Below, one piece after another: positions 1 to 9,633 of a stretch of 42,167 bases of DNA (the first letter of the stretch is position 1; each line of letters opens with the position of its first letter). The notes beneath the pieces were generated by a model, which was not told where the DNA came from, ran no database searches, and saw only the letters and a program-made list of their open reading frames with translations. The position numbers and the translations under genes were made by a program. Source of the stretch: Vicinamibacteria bacterium (GTDB lineage: Bacteria > Acidobacteriota > Vicinamibacteria > Fen-336); the NCBI GenBank assembly GCA_025923995.1, contig JAICEW010000013.1, positions 1-42,167 of the forward strand, written 5' to 3'.

Positions 1-444
1 CTGGTCGCGTTCGTGCTCGACGCGGCGAAGGGCGCCGTCGCCGCCCTGATCGCCCAGCGATCGGGCCTGGGCATCGCGGTGGCGTCGCTGGCCGCGGTGT
101 CGGCCATCGTGGGCCACATGTACCCCGTCTGGCTCGGGTTCAAGGGTGGCAAGGGCGTCGCGACCGGCGCCGGCGCGTTCCTGCCGCTGGCACCTCTCGC
201 CACGGTGGTGGCGCTCGTCGTGTTCGCGGTCACGCTGGCGGTCACGCGGTACGTGTCGCTCGGCTCCATGCTGGGGGCGGTGTCGCTCGCCGTCGCGGCC
301 GCGCTCGGGGGAGCGCCGCCGCCGGTCTGGGCCGCGGCCGCGTCGATGACGCTCCTCATCGTCTGGAAGCACCGCGCCAACATCCAGCGCCTGGCCGCGG
401 GCACCGAGAGCCGGATCGGCCGCCGCGCGCCGGCGGGAGGCTGA
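1..444 (+). CDS. plsY: Glycerol-3-phosphate acyltransferase PlsY, C-terminal part (5' end outside window)
   Basis: PlsY is a polytopic inner-membrane enzyme that moves an acyl group from acyl-phosphate to the sn-1 position of glycerol-3-phosphate, giving lysophosphatidic acid. The reading frame is open from the first base, so the N-terminus lies upstream. The family signature is visible: a GHMYPVWLGF stretch followed by the glycine-rich FKGGKGVATG acyl-phosphate/substrate-binding motif, then hydrophobic helices and a basic tail with KHRANIQRL, typical of the PlsY C-terminus. It sits 9 nt before gpsA, whose product makes the glycerol-3-phosphate it uses; plsY-gpsA pairing is common. Family assignment is confident; the N-terminal motifs cannot be checked. 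Confidence 0.93.
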   Translation: MVAFVLDAAKGAVAALIAQRSGLGIAVASLAAVSAIVGHMYPVWLGFKGGKGVATGAGAFLPLAPLATVVALVVFAVTLAVTRYVSLGSMLGAVSLAVAAALGGAPPPVWAAAASMTLLIVWKHRANIQRLAAGTESRIGRRAPAGG

Positions 445-453
445 CGGACGCCC

Positions 454-1440
454 ATGCGCCTGGCCGTGATCGGGGCCGGTGCCTGGGGCACCGCGCTCGG
501 CGCCCATCTCGCTTCCGCCGCCCACGAGGTGAGGCTGTGGGCGCGCGCGGCCGCCTCGGCCGAGGAGATCGGCCAGGCGCACCGCCTCGAGCGTTACCTC
601 CCCGGCGTGGACCTGCCGCCCTCCCTCGTCGCCACCACCGACCTGGCCGCCGCCCTGCGCGACGTGGAGACCGCGTTCATGGCGGTCCCTTCGGAGTTCT
701 GCCGAGCGGCCTACCGCGACGCCGCCCGTCTGCTGCCGGCCGGGGTGCCGCTCGTCTCGGCCACCAAGGGGCTCGAGCTGGAGACGCTGCTGCGCATGAC
801 GGAGGTGGCGGCGCAGGAGGCGCCGGGCCGTCCGCTGGCGGTGCTCTCGGGGCCCTCCTTCGCGCTCGAGGTCGCCCGCCGCCAGCCCACGGCGGTCGTG
901 GTCGCGTCGGACGACGTCGGCGTCGCCGAGCAGGTGCAGCGCGAGGTCTCGGCCCCGTGGTTCCGCGCCTACTCCAGCGCGGACGTGGTGGGCGTGGAGC
1001 TGGCGGGCGCGCTCAAGAACGTGATCGCGATCGCGGCCGGCATCGTGGACGGGCTCGGCTACGGGCACAACACCGTGGCCGCGCTCGTCACGCGCGGGCT
1101 GGCGGAGATCACGCGGCTCGCGGTCGCGCTGGGCGGCCGCGCGGACACGCTGGCCGGCCTGGCCGGGCTGGGCGACCTCGTGCTCACGTGCACCGGCGGG
1201 CTCTCGCGCAACCGGCGGCTGGGCCAGGCGCTGGGGGCGGGACGGACGCTGGCCGAGGCCACGTCGCTGAGCCACCAGGTGGCGGAGGGCGTGCGCACCA
1301 CCCTGGCCGCCTGCCAGCTGGCCGAGCGCGCGGGCGTCGACCTCCCGATCGGGCGCGAGATGAGGGCCGTGCTCTACGAGGGCCGGCCGGCACGCGAGGC
1401 GGTGGACGCGCTGATGTTGAGGAGGCTCAAAAGAGAGTAG
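454..1440 (+). CDS. gpsA: Glycerol-3-phosphate dehydrogenase [NAD(P)+]
   Basis: GpsA is a cytoplasmic dehydrogenase that reduces dihydroxyacetone phosphate to sn-glycerol-3-phosphate for phospholipid synthesis. The 328-residue length is normal. The N-terminus has the Rossmann dinucleotide-binding motif GAGAWGTALG (residues 7-16). The C-terminal catalytic domain carries ELAGALKNVIAIAAG with the catalytic Lys at about residue 188, then the GLGDLVLTCTGGLSRN substrate-binding stretch. The ATG start has a GGGAGG ribosome-binding site about 13 nt upstream, inside the end of plsY, so the two genes are very probably co-transcribed. Confidence 0.96.
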   Translation: MRLAVIGAGAWGTALGAHLASAAHEVRLWARAAASAEEIGQAHRLERYLPGVDLPPSLVATTDLAAALRDVETAFMAVPSEFCRAAYRDAARLLPAGVPLVSATKGLELETLLRMTEVAAQEAPGRPLAVLSGPSFALEVARRQPTAVVVASDDVGVAEQVQREVSAPWFRAYSSADVVGVELAGALKNVIAIAAGIVDGLGYGHNTVAALVTRGLAEITRLAVALGGRADTLAGLAGLGDLVLTCTGGLSRNRRLGQALGAGRTLAEATSLSHQVAEGVRTTLAACQLAERAGVDLPIGREMRAVLYEGRPAREAVDALMLRRLKRE

Positions 1441-1497
1441 ACTTGTCGCGGCGAAGCGCGTGCCGACCGTCCCGGGCAGGCGTCCTCGCGATCTCGC

Positions 1498-3159
1498 ATG
1501 TATCGCCTCATCTACCAGGACGGCGACCTCCCGCAGACCCACACCTTCTCAACCGGCGAGGTGGTGATCGGCCGCTCGCCCGAGTGCCAGGTCGTGCTCA
1601 AGGACTTCGGCATCTCGCGCCAGCACGCCCGCATCGTCGTCGACGACGACGGCGTGCGCATCACGGACCTCAAGTCCAAGAACGGGACGACCGTGAACGG
1701 CGTGCCGGTCATGGAGGCGCAGCTCAAGGACGGCGACCGCATCCTGCTCGGCAAGTTCCAGCTCACCTTCAGCAAGAGCCTCGAGGGCAAGGTGGTGCTG
1801 GACGAGGAGCGCCCCCTCTCGGAGGAGGCGGGCACGATCATCCGCAGCGTGGGCGAGCTGTCGAAGCTGCTCAGCCCCACCACCGACGCGGGCGCCCTGT
1901 CGGCGGCCGTGGCCGAGGCCAAGAAGGCGCCCGACGCCCAGGAGACGGCGAAGCTCAACCGCATCCTGAAGGTGCTCCTGAACTTCGCGAAGGACCTGAA
2001 CGAGGCGCGCAGCGTCGACGACGTGCTCCACCGCATCATGGAGATCGTGTTCGACCACGTGCCCGCCGACCGCGGCTTCCTGATGCTGCGGGAGGAGGGC
2101 GAGGCCCGCCTCACGCCCAAGGTGGTGAAGCACCGCACGGGCGGCGACCAGGACAAGATCACCATCTCGAAGACGATCGCGGACCGTGTGCTCAAGGACC
2201 GCGTGTCGATCCTGACCTCGGACGCGCAGGTCGACCCGCGCTTCGGCGCGGGCGACTCCATCCGCTTCCACGGCATCCGCAGCGCCATGTGCGCGCCGCT
2301 GTGGAGCCAGGACCAGATCATCGGCATCATCCACGTGGACTCGCCGATGCTCACCAACTGCTTCACGCTCAACGACCTCGACCTGCTGACCGCGCTGGGC
2401 CACAACGCCGCCGTGGCCATCGAGCGCGCGCGGCTCAACCAGAAGATCGTGGCCGAGGAGAAGAAGCGCGAGCGGCTGGGCCGCTTCCTCTCGCCGCAGG
2501 TGACGAACCGCATCATCAACACGTCGGAGTCCCAGGGCGCCGAGCTGGGGGTGCCGGAGGCCAAGGAGGTGTCCGTCCTGTTCGCGGACATCGTCGGCTT
2601 CACGTCCATGTCCGAGAAGATGAGCCCCGCGGCCGTCTCGTACCTGCTGAACGACTACCTGTCGCGGATGACCGAGATCATCTTCAAGTACGACGGCACG
2701 CTCGACAAGTACATCGGCGACGCCATCATGGCGGTGTTCGGCGCGCCCCTCGACATGCCGGACCACGCGGCGCAGGCCATCCGGGCCAGCCTGGAGATGC
2801 GCGAGCGGCTGGAGGAGTTCAACGCCGAGCGGCGCGAGGGCCCGCAGCTGCGCATCCGCATCGGCATCAACAGCGGCAAGGTGGTGGCGGGCGAGATCGG
2901 GAGCATCAACAAGAAGGAGTACACGGTGCTGGGCGACACCGTGAACACCGCCAGCCGGCTGGAGAGCTCGGTGGCCGAGCCCATGATGGTGGTGATCGGC
3001 GAGAACACCTTCGAGGCGGTGCGCGGCCAGTTCGAGTGCCGCAGCCTGGGCGAGAAGGGCCTCAAGGGCAAGGACAAGAAGGTGACCGCGTACGAGGTGG
3101 TCGCCGCCCTCGCCGCGCTCGACGTCACGCCGCCCGGCGCGGCTTCCGGCGGGGCCTGA
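1498..3159 (+). CDS. FHA-GAF-class III adenylate/guanylate cyclase
   Basis: This 553-residue cytoplasmic protein has three parts. Residues 1-95 are an FHA phosphothreonine-binding domain (GRSPECQVVLKD, SRQHARI, SKNGTTVNG). Residues about 160-315 are a GAF sensor domain. Residues about 355-540 are a class III nucleotide cyclase. Both metal-binding aspartates are present, D364 in LFADIVGFTS and D408 in YIGDAIMAVFG, and the NTASRLES segment supplies the transition-state Asn and Arg. The KEYTVLGDTVN segment fits ATP use, so cAMP is the likely product, but substrate choice is inferred. It probably reads a phosphoprotein through FHA and a small ligand through GAF. No transmembrane segment is seen. 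The HD-GYP gene begins 2 nt after its stop, suggesting translational coupling. Confidence 0.9.
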   Translation: MYRLIYQDGDLPQTHTFSTGEVVIGRSPECQVVLKDFGISRQHARIVVDDDGVRITDLKSKNGTTVNGVPVMEAQLKDGDRILLGKFQLTFSKSLEGKVVLDEERPLSEEAGTIIRSVGELSKLLSPTTDAGALSAAVAEAKKAPDAQETAKLNRILKVLLNFAKDLNEARSVDDVLHRIMEIVFDHVPADRGFLMLREEGEARLTPKVVKHRTGGDQDKITISKTIADRVLKDRVSILTSDAQVDPRFGAGDSIRFHGIRSAMCAPLWSQDQIIGIIHVDSPMLTNCFTLNDLDLLTALGHNAAVAIERARLNQKIVAEEKKRERLGRFLSPQVTNRIINTSESQGAELGVPEAKEVSVLFADIVGFTSMSEKMSPAAVSYLLNDYLSRMTEIIFKYDGTLDKYIGDAIMAVFGAPLDMPDHAAQAIRASLEMRERLEEFNAERREGPQLRIRIGINSGKVVAGEIGSINKKEYTVLGDTVNTASRLESSVAEPMMVVIGENTFEAVRGQFECRSLGEKGLKGKDKKVTAYEVVAALAALDVTPPGAASGGA

Positions 3160-3161
3160 CG

Positions 3162-4946
3162 TTGCCCCCCCGCCCGGTCGCGCGCCCCCGCGGGCGCATC
3201 CTCTTCTCGCTGCTGCTGCTGCTGCTGGGCGTGGGCGTGGTGCCGCTGGTGGGCACCTCGTGGCAGCTGGTCTCGCGCAGCCGCGAGATCCTGGAGCTGG
3301 ACCAGAAGGAGATGCAGCTCGACAAGGCGCGCAGCCTGTCGCAGCAGGTCGCCGTGTACGTGGGCAGCCTGCGCAGCCAGGTGGCCGCCATCGCGCGCAC
3401 CCTGGAGCTGGAGGCGGGCGACCGGCCGTTCCCCGAGCGCGTGGCCGCCCTGCGCGAGCGCGGAGCGCTCAGCCGCTACGAGGACGAGATGGGCGGGCGC
3501 TTCTACTCGGTCACGGTCGTGGACACGACCGGCGCCGGGGCGCGGGCCGGCCAGCGGCTCCAGGAGCCCGCGCTCGAGCAGCTCCTGCAGGAGAGCGTGC
3601 TGCGCGCGCTGCAGGGCAAGTCGATGGCCAGCCACCCGCACTTCTCCACCTCGCTCAAGGAACCGCTCATCGTCCTCTCCGAGCCGGTCCGCCGCGGCGA
3701 GAGCGAGGTGGTGGGCGCGGTCGCGGTCGTGGCCAGCCTGGGGCAGCTGTGGATCATGAGCCGCGCGCTCGACCAGGGTGCGCAGTTCGACGTGTACGTC
3801 GTGGACGGCCGGGGCCGCGTGGTGGCCCACTCCAACCCCGAGCGCGCGCAGGAGGACCTGGACGTCTCCCAGGTCGAGATCGTGAAGCAGTTCCTCGCCT
3901 CGCAGGGCCGCACCGGCGCGACGGTGCCGTTCACGATCGCGACGGCCAAGGGGCCGGCCAAGATGCTCGGCACCTACACCAGCATCCCCGACACCGGCTG
4001 GGGCGTCATCGTCCAGGTGGAGGAGGCGAGGGCGTTCTACACCGCGTTCCAGATGCGCGACCAGTCCTTCTGGCTCGTCGCGCTGGTCGCGTTCCTGGCG
4101 GTGGTGCTCGGGACCCTGTTCGCGCGCGAGATCAGCCGTCCGATCGACGAGCTGGCCCGAGGGGCCCGCCGGCTGGCCGCCGGCGACTACGCGACCCGGG
4201 TCTCGGTGAAGGCGGCCAACGAGGTGGGAGTCCTGGCCGACGCCTTCAACCAGATGGGCGAGGAGATCCAGAAGGCGGTCGAGCAGATCCGCCAGGCCGC
4301 GGCGCGCAACAAGGAGCTGTTCATGGGCAGCATCCGCATGCTCGCCAACGCGATCGACGAGAAGGACCCCTACACACGCGGCCACTCCGAGCGCGTGGCC
4401 TTCTACTCGATGCTCATCGCCAGGCACCTGGGCATGTCGCCGGAGGACGTGGAGCGCGTCCACCTCTCGGGCATCATCCACGACGTGGGCAAGATCGGCA
4501 TCGAGGACAAGATCCTGCGCAAGCCGGCCGCGCTGACGGACGAGGAATACGAGATCATGAAGGAGCACCCCCGCAAGGGCGAGCACATCCTGGAGGCGGT
4601 ACCCCTGCTCAAGCAGATGGCGGGCGCGGGCCTCATGCACCACGAGAACGTGGACGGCAGCGGCTACCCGGACGGCCTCAAGGGCGAGCAGATCCCGCTG
4701 CTGGGCCGCATCGTGAGCGTGGCGGACGCCTTCGACGCCATGACCACCGACCGACCCTACTCGAAGGCGATGACGTTCGAGGCGGCCCTGGCCCGACTGC
4801 GGTTCCTGGCGGGCAAGAAGTTCGACGGGAACTGCGTGACCGCGATCGAGAAGGCGGCCGAGGCGGGAGAGCTGACGCCGGCCAAGGCGCTGCGCGCGTC
4901 GGTGGCCGCGCGACGCGCCGCTCCGGCGGCGGCCGCCGGGAATTGA
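3162..4946 (+). CDS. Membrane-bound Cache-HAMP-HD-GYP phosphodiesterase
   Basis: HD-GYP proteins hydrolyse cyclic di-GMP. The start taken is TTG at 3162, 2 nt after the cyclase stop; it puts a transmembrane helix (a run of Leu, about residues 12-32) at the N-terminus. A roughly 270-residue external Cache-like sensor follows, then a second helix (about 303-322) and a HAMP linker (REISRPIDELARGARRL). The C-terminal HD-GYP domain is intact: the HD pair at about 440-441 (IIHDVGKIGI), HHENVDGSGYPDGL with GYP at about 501-503, and DAFDAMTTDRPY. An extracellular signal would therefore control cytoplasmic c-di-GMP breakdown. Total length is 594 residues. The alanine-rich C-terminal tail looks unstructured. 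Confidence 0.88.
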   Translation: MPPRPVARPRGRILFSLLLLLLGVGVVPLVGTSWQLVSRSREILELDQKEMQLDKARSLSQQVAVYVGSLRSQVAAIARTLELEAGDRPFPERVAALRERGALSRYEDEMGGRFYSVTVVDTTGAGARAGQRLQEPALEQLLQESVLRALQGKSMASHPHFSTSLKEPLIVLSEPVRRGESEVVGAVAVVASLGQLWIMSRALDQGAQFDVYVVDGRGRVVAHSNPERAQEDLDVSQVEIVKQFLASQGRTGATVPFTIATAKGPAKMLGTYTSIPDTGWGVIVQVEEARAFYTAFQMRDQSFWLVALVAFLAVVLGTLFAREISRPIDELARGARRLAAGDYATRVSVKAANEVGVLADAFNQMGEEIQKAVEQIRQAAARNKELFMGSIRMLANAIDEKDPYTRGHSERVAFYSMLIARHLGMSPEDVERVHLSGIIHDVGKIGIEDKILRKPAALTDEEYEIMKEHPRKGEHILEAVPLLKQMAGAGLMHHENVDGSGYPDGLKGEQIPLLGRIVSVADAFDAMTTDRPYSKAMTFEAALARLRFLAGKKFDGNCVTAIEKAAEAGELTPAKALRASVAARRAAPAAAAGN

Positions 4947-4953
4947 GGTGCCC

Positions 4954-5712
4954 ATGACCCGACCCACGCGCCGCCTGGCGCCCGCGTTCGTCCTCCTCGC
5001 CGGCCTGGCCGCGCCGCTCGCCGCGGACCAGACCCCGAACCCGGACGCGGAGATCTCCTTCAACACCGGCCTCACCCACCTGCGCGAAGGGCGGCCGCAG
5101 CTGGCGCTCGAGGAGTTCAAGAAGGCCGTGAAGGGCGACGACAAGAGCCCGTACTTCCAGAAGGGGCTGGGGCTCGCCTACAGCCAGCTCGGCCGGTACG
5201 ACGACGCGGCGGCCGCCTTCCGCAAGGCGCTCCAGATCAACCCCTACTACGTCGACGTCCGCAACGACCTCGGCACCGCGCTCGTGCTCGCGGGCAAGCG
5301 GGCGGAGGGCAAGGCCGAGTTCGTCACCGCGTACAACGACCCCACCAACCCCTCGCCGGATCTCTCCGCGCGCAATCTCGGCCAGGCGCTCCTGGAGGAG
5401 AAGAGCTACGCCGAGGCCGCGAACTGGTTCCGCAGCGCCGTGAACAAGAACAGGTCGCTGGTGGACGCCCACACGGGCCTGGCGGAGGCCCTCGTCGGCC
5501 TCGGCAAGCCGGAGGAGGCGGTGCCCGTCCTCGAGAGCGCGCTCAAGGAGGCGCCGACGAGCCTGCCCCTCATGATCAGCCTGGCCGACGCGTACTACCG
5601 GACGGGCCGGTTCACGGAGGCGCGCAAGAACCTCGAAGAGGTGTCCAGGAAGGACCCCGTCGGTCCCGCCGGCAAGCGCGCCGCCGAGATGCTGAAGCAC
5701 CTCCCGCGCTGA
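4954..5712 (+). CDS. Exported TPR-repeat protein
   Basis: This is a 252-residue protein with an N-terminal signal peptide (basic MTRPTRRLAP, hydrophobic core, cleavage likely after LAA before DQTP). At least five tetratricopeptide repeats follow: NTGLTHLREGRPQLALEEFKK, GLAYSQLGRYDDAAAAFRKAL and ADAYYRTGRFTEARKNLEEV are good examples. TPRs are protein-binding scaffolds, so a periplasmic or outer-membrane assembly role is possible, but none can be named. ATG 4954 is preferred over GTG 4948 because GAGG lies 5 nt before the ATG. It follows the HD-GYP gene by 7 nt and is probably the last gene of that operon. Confidence 0.78.
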   Translation: MTRPTRRLAPAFVLLAGLAAPLAADQTPNPDAEISFNTGLTHLREGRPQLALEEFKKAVKGDDKSPYFQKGLGLAYSQLGRYDDAAAAFRKALQINPYYVDVRNDLGTALVLAGKRAEGKAEFVTAYNDPTNPSPDLSARNLGQALLEEKSYAEAANWFRSAVNKNRSLVDAHTGLAEALVGLGKPEEAVPVLESALKEAPTSLPLMISLADAYYRTGRFTEARKNLEEVSRKDPVGPAGKRAAEMLKHLPR

Positions 5713-5772
5713 CGCGGGAGCCGGTTGGGGGCGGCAGCGGCCGCCCGCTTCCCGATCCCTGAAGGACGACCG

Positions 5773-6690
5773 TTGGCCAACTCATTCCTCGACCGCTTCA
5801 AGCAGGGGCTTTCCCGCACCCGCGACATCCTCAACGCCGACGTGGGCGACCTGCTGCGCGGCCGCCGCCCGCTGGAGCCCGCCGACCTGGACGCGATCGA
5901 GGAGGCGCTGCTGGCGGCGGACATGGGAGTGCCCGCCGTGGCGGAGGCCATGGAGGTGCTGCGCGCGCGCAGCCGCGAGGTGTGGACCGAGGGGCGCGAC
6001 GCGATGCGCGGCCTGCTGCGCCAGGAGCTCCTGCGCCAGCTCGAGCAGCCCGCCCCGGCCGCGCGCACGGCGGCCCGGCCGTGGGTCGTGTTCCTGGTCG
6101 GCGTGAACGGCGTCGGCAAGACCACCACCATCGGCAAGCTGGCCCGCGCCGAACGCGCCGCCGGACGCACCGCGCTGCTGGTGGCCGCGGACACCTTCCG
6201 CGCGGCGGCCGCCGAGCAGCTCCAGGTGTGGGCCGAGCGCACGGGGGCCGCCTTCCATCGCGGCGCGGAGGGAGCGGATCCCTCGGCCGTCCTCACCGAC
6301 GGCCTGCGCGCGGCCCGCAGCCGGGGTCACGACACGGTGCTGGTGGACACCGCGGGCCGCCTGCACACCAAGGGCAACCTGATGGCGGAGCTGGCCAAGA
6401 TGTCGCGCGTGGCGGCGCGCGAGGTGCCCGACGCGCCGCACGAGACGCTGCTGGTGCTGGACGCGACGCTGGGCGGCAACGCGCTCGCACAGGCGCGAGA
6501 GTTCGCGAAGGCGGGCGGCGTCACCGGCCTGGTCCTGACCAAGCTCGACGGGACGGCGAAGGGCGGCGTGGCGGTCGCCGTGGTGCGCGAGCTGGGCGTG
6601 CCCATCCGCCATGTCGGCCTGGGGGAGGCGGCGGAGGACCTGGTGCCGTTCGACGCCTCTTCGTTCGTCGACGCGCTGGTCGGCGAATGA
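5773..6690 (+). CDS. ftsY: Signal recognition particle receptor FtsY
   Basis: FtsY is the membrane-associated GTPase receptor that accepts ribosome-nascent chain-SRP complexes from Ffh and passes them to SecYEG. TTG 5773 is chosen because GAAGGA sits 6 nt upstream and the product then begins MANSFLDRFKQGLSRTR, the expected membrane-binding helix of the N domain. All GTPase motifs are present: P-loop GVNGVGKTT (residues 110-118), DTFRAAAAEQL, DTAGRL, TKLDGTAKGG and GLGEAAEDLVPFD. The 305-residue product has the NG core but no acidic A domain like the long one of E. coli. The stop overlaps the ribD start as ATGA. Confidence 0.95.
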   Translation: MANSFLDRFKQGLSRTRDILNADVGDLLRGRRPLEPADLDAIEEALLAADMGVPAVAEAMEVLRARSREVWTEGRDAMRGLLRQELLRQLEQPAPAARTAARPWVVFLVGVNGVGKTTTIGKLARAERAAGRTALLVAADTFRAAAAEQLQVWAERTGAAFHRGAEGADPSAVLTDGLRAARSRGHDTVLVDTAGRLHTKGNLMAELAKMSRVAAREVPDAPHETLLVLDATLGGNALAQAREFAKAGGVTGLVLTKLDGTAKGGVAVAVVRELGVPIRHVGLGEAAEDLVPFDASSFVDALVGE

Positions 6691-7808
6691 CCCCGGACGA
6701 GCGCTTCATGGCGCGCGCGCTGGATCTCGCCGCGCGGGGACTGGGGGAGACGAACCCCAACCCCGTCGTGGGATGCGTCGTCGTCCGCGGCGGGCGCGTG
6801 GTCGGCGAGGGGCTCCATCGCCGGGCGGGCGGGCCGCACGCGGAGGTGATCGCGCTGCAGAAGGCGGGCGCGCGGGCCAAGGGCGCCACGGCGTACCTGA
6901 CGCTCGAGCCGTGCGCGCACACCGGCCGCACGCCGCCCTGCGCACCGCTCGTGGCCGCGTCCGGCGTCGCGCGCGTCGTGGTGGCCGTCGGCGATCCCGA
7001 CCCGCGGGTGAGCGGCCGTGGCCTGCGCCTGCTGCGCGCCAAGGGCATCCGCGTGACGACCGGCGTCCTGCGCGACCGCGCCGCGCTGCTGAACGAGCGC
7101 TTCCTGGTGGCGGCCGCGCGGCGGCGCCCGTTCGTCCTGCTCAAGGCCGGCCTGTCGCTCGACGGGCGGATCGCGACCGCGAGCGGGCGGTCCCGGTGGA
7201 TCACGGACGAGCGGCAGCGGCGGGCGGCGCGTGGCCTGCGCCGGCTCTTCGACGCGGTCGCGGTGGGCATCGGCACCGTGCTGGCCGACGATCCGCTGCT
7301 GCTTCCCGAGCCGCGCGTGCGCCGCCCCTTCACGCGCGTGGTCTTCGACCGCCGGCTGCGGACGCCGGTCGGCAGCCGGCTCGTGCGCAGCGTCTCCGAG
7401 GGCCGGGTGGTGGTGCTGACCGGGCCGCGCCCTCATCCGCGGCGCAGGGCGGCGCTCGAGAAGGCGGGCGTCGACGTCCTGCCCACGCGCGCCCTCACTC
7501 CCCGGGGCGCGCTCCGCGCGCTCGACGGGATCGCGAGCCTCATGGTGGAGGGCGGCTCCGCCCTGCTGGGCGCGTTCCTGCACGCGCGCGTGTTCGACCA
7601 GGTGGTCCTGTTCCGCGCGCCCATGCTGCTCGGAGGCCGGAACAGCCTGTCCGCGTTCGGGGGGCCCGATCCAAAGGCTCCCGCCGACGGGATCCCTCTC
7701 GCGCCGGGCGCGGACCGTGCGCTGATCGCGCAGGATCCGGCGCTGGGCGCGGTCGTCGGTGCGGGCGGGGAGGTCTGGTACCCTGCCGTCCGCGTGCGAA
7801 GGGGCTGA
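6687..7808 (+). CDS. ribD: Bifunctional riboflavin biosynthesis deaminase/reductase RibD
   Basis: RibD deaminates the GTP-derived diaminopyrimidine and then reduces its ribosyl side chain, the second and third steps of riboflavin synthesis. The 373-residue length is usual. The N-terminal deaminase domain has the zinc and proton-shuttle residues H51-A-E53 and C76/C85 in [11 protein letters not shown]. The C-terminal reductase domain begins near [17 protein letters not shown] and has the [22 protein letters not shown] and [13 protein letters not shown] segments. Its ATG overlaps the ftsY stop (ATGA), and its own TGA overlaps the ATG of ribE by one base, so the three genes are translationally coupled. 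Confidence 0.95.
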   Translation: MTPDERFMARALDLAARGLGETNPNPVVGCVVVRGGRVVGEGLHRRAGGPHAEVIALQKAGARAKGATAYLTLEPCAHTGRTPPCAPLVAASGVARVVVAVGDPDPRVSGRGLRLLRAKGIRVTTGVLRDRAALLNERFLVAAARRRPFVLLKAGLSLDGRIATASGRSRWITDERQRRAARGLRRLFDAVAVGIGTVLADDPLLLPEPRVRRPFTRVVFDRRLRTPVGSRLVRSVSEGRVVVLTGPRPHPRRRAALEKAGVDVLPTRALTPRGALRALDGIASLMVEGGSALLGAFLHARVFDQVVLFRAPMLLGGRNSLSAFGGPDPKAPADGIPLAPGADRALIAQDPALGAVVGAGGEVWYPAVRVRRG

Positions 7809-8410
7809 TGTTCACCGGCATCGTCGAGGAGACCGGCACCGTGCGCGCCGTCGCGGCGCGCGACGAGGTGGTGGTGGTGACGATCCAGGCCCGCGCGGTG
7901 CTGGGGACCCTCGCCGCGGGCGACTCGATCGCGGTGAACGGGTGCTGCCTGACGGCGGTCTCGCTGTCGGCGGACGCGTTCGTCTGCGAGCTGACGCCGG
8001 AGACGCTCGCGCGCACCTCGTTCGGCGCGGGCCTGTCCGCCGGACGCCTGGTGAACCTGGAGCGCCCGCTCGCCGCGAACGGTCGGTTCGACGGACACAT
8101 CGTCCAGGGCCACGTGGACGGGGTGGGACGCGTGGTCGCGCTGACGAAGCTGGAGCAGTCCGCGGTGCTGGAGATCGCGCCGCCCGCGGCGCTCGAGCGC
8201 TACCTGGTCGAGAAGGGCTCGGTGACCGTCGACGGCGTCTCGCTCACGGTCGCCGCGCTCCGGCCGGGCGCCTTCTCGGTCGCGCTCATCCCGTTTACAC
8301 TGGAGCGCACGACCCTGGACGGCCTGCGTCCGGGGGACCTGGTGAACCTCGAGGCGGACGTGATCGCGAAGTACGTGGAGCGCCTGCTCAGCGCGCGAGG
8401 GAGCGCTTGA
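7808..8410 (+). CDS. ribE: Riboflavin synthase alpha subunit
   Basis: Riboflavin synthase dismutates two 6,7-dimethyl-8-ribityllumazine molecules to give riboflavin, the last pathway step. The 200-residue protein shows the internal duplication of the family. It starts with the near-invariant [12 protein letters not shown]. The N barrel has NGCCLTAV and NLERPL, and the C barrel has VDGVSLTVA and [28 protein letters not shown] segment joins the barrels. The gene overlaps ribD by one base and the ribBA TTG start by four (TTGA). The same gene is called ribC or ribB in some nomenclatures. Confidence 0.95.
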   Translation: MFTGIVEETGTVRAVAARDEVVVVTIQARAVLGTLAAGDSIAVNGCCLTAVSLSADAFVCELTPETLARTSFGAGLSAGRLVNLERPLAANGRFDGHIVQGHVDGVGRVVALTKLEQSAVLEIAPPAALERYLVEKGSVTVDGVSLTVAALRPGAFSVALIPFTLERTTLDGLRPGDLVNLEADVIAKYVERLLSARGSA

Positions 8411-9633
8411 AGCCCAAGGAGACGAGCCCGTTCAGCCCCATTCCCGAGGCCATCGCGGACATCCGCGAGGGCCGGATGGTCGTGGTGGTCGACGACGAGG
8501 ACCGCGAGAACGAGGGCGACCTCACGATCGCGGCCCAGCACGTCACCCCCGACGTCATCAACTTCATGGCCACGCACGGGCGCGGCCTGGTCTGCCTGCC
8601 CATGACCGGCGACCGCCTGGACGAGCTGCGCATCCCGCTCATGGTCCAGGACGACGAGAACAGCGCGCGGTTCGGCACCGCGTTCTGTGTCCCCGTCGAG
8701 GCCAAGCAGGGAACCACCACCGGCATCTCCGCGGCCGACCGCGCGCGCACGGTGCTGGCCGCGATCGACCCCCGCACCAAGCCGGCCGACCTGGCCCGGC
8801 CGGGACACATGTTCCCGCTGCGCGCGCAGGACGGCGGCGTGCTGGTCCGCACCGGCCAGACCGAGGCCGCGGTCGACCTCTCGCGCCTGGCGGGCCTGTA
8901 CCCGGCCGGGGTCATCTGCGAGATCATGGACGACGACGGGACCATGGCGCGCGTGCCGCGGCTGGAGCGCTTCTGCCGCCAGCACGGCCTGCGCATGATC
9001 ACCATCAAGGACCTGATCTCGCACCGGATGCGCACCGAGCGGCTGGTGCGCAAGGTGGCCGAGGCCAGCCTGCCCACCGAGTACGGCGCCTTCCGCATCC
9101 ACGTCTTCGAGAGCCTGATCGACAAGCAGCACCACGTGGCGCTGGTGATGGGGGAGCTCACGGCCGAGGAGCCCGCGATCGTGCGCGTGCACTCCCAGTG
9201 CCTCACCGGCGACATCTTCTCGTCCACCCGCTGCGACTGCGGAGCCCAGCTCGACAAGGCGCTGGACACGATCGGCCGGGCCGGGCAGGGCGTGCTGCTC
9301 TACCTGCGCCAGGAGGGCCGCGGCATCGGGCTCGTCCACAAGATCATGGCCTACCAGCTCCAGGACCAGGGCCACGACACGGTGACCGCGAACGTGGCGC
9401 TGGGCTTCAAGCCCGACCAGCGGGACTACGGCATCGGCGCCCAGATCCTCCACGAGCTGGGGCTGCGCCAGATCCGGCTCATGACGAACAACCCGCGCAA
9501 GTTCGTGGGGCTCGAGGGCTACGGCCTCAAGATCGTGGACCGCCTGCCGCTGGAGATCCCGGCCTCGGACGAGAGCCGGCGCTACCTCAAGACCAAGAAG
9601 GACAAGCTGGGGCACATCCTGCGCAGCGTATGA
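8407..9633 (+). CDS. ribBA: Bifunctional DHBP synthase / GTP cyclohydrolase II
   Basis: This 408-residue fusion supplies both riboflavin precursors: 3,4-dihydroxy-2-butanone 4-phosphate (RibB half, residues about 1-205) and the diaminopyrimidine from GTP (RibA half, about 206-408). The RibB half has [11 protein letters not shown] and [11 protein letters not shown]. The RibA half has the zinc cysteines C265, C276 and C278 with the spacing known from E. coli RibA, followed by [10 protein letters not shown] and [16 protein letters not shown]. The TTG start overlaps the ribE stop as TTGA and has an AGGGAG site just upstream. No ribH (lumazine synthase) follows, although it often does. Confidence 0.95.
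   Translation: MKPKETSPFSPIPEAIADIREGRMVVVVDDEDRENEGDLTIAAQHVTPDVINFMATHGRGLVCLPMTGDRLDELRIPLMVQDDENSARFGTAFCVPVEAKQGTTTGISAADRARTVLAAIDPRTKPADLARPGHMFPLRAQDGGVLVRTGQTEAAVDLSRLAGLYPAGVICEIMDDDGTMARVPRLERFCRQHGLRMITIKDLISHRMRTERLVRKVAEASLPTEYGAFRIHVFESLIDKQHHVALVMGELTAEEPAIVRVHSQCLTGDIFSSTRCDCGAQLDKALDTIGRAGQGVLLYLRQEGRGIGLVHKIMAYQLQDQGHDTVTANVALGFKPDQRDYGIGAQILHELGLRQIRLMTNNPRKFVGLEGYGLKIVDRLPLEIPASDESRRYLKTKKDKLGHILRSV

Noticed and set aside
2655-5144. 829-residue minus-strand frame opposite the HD-GYP gene
   Set aside because: No recognisable motif. The plus strand has complete HAMP and HD-GYP motifs over the same interval.
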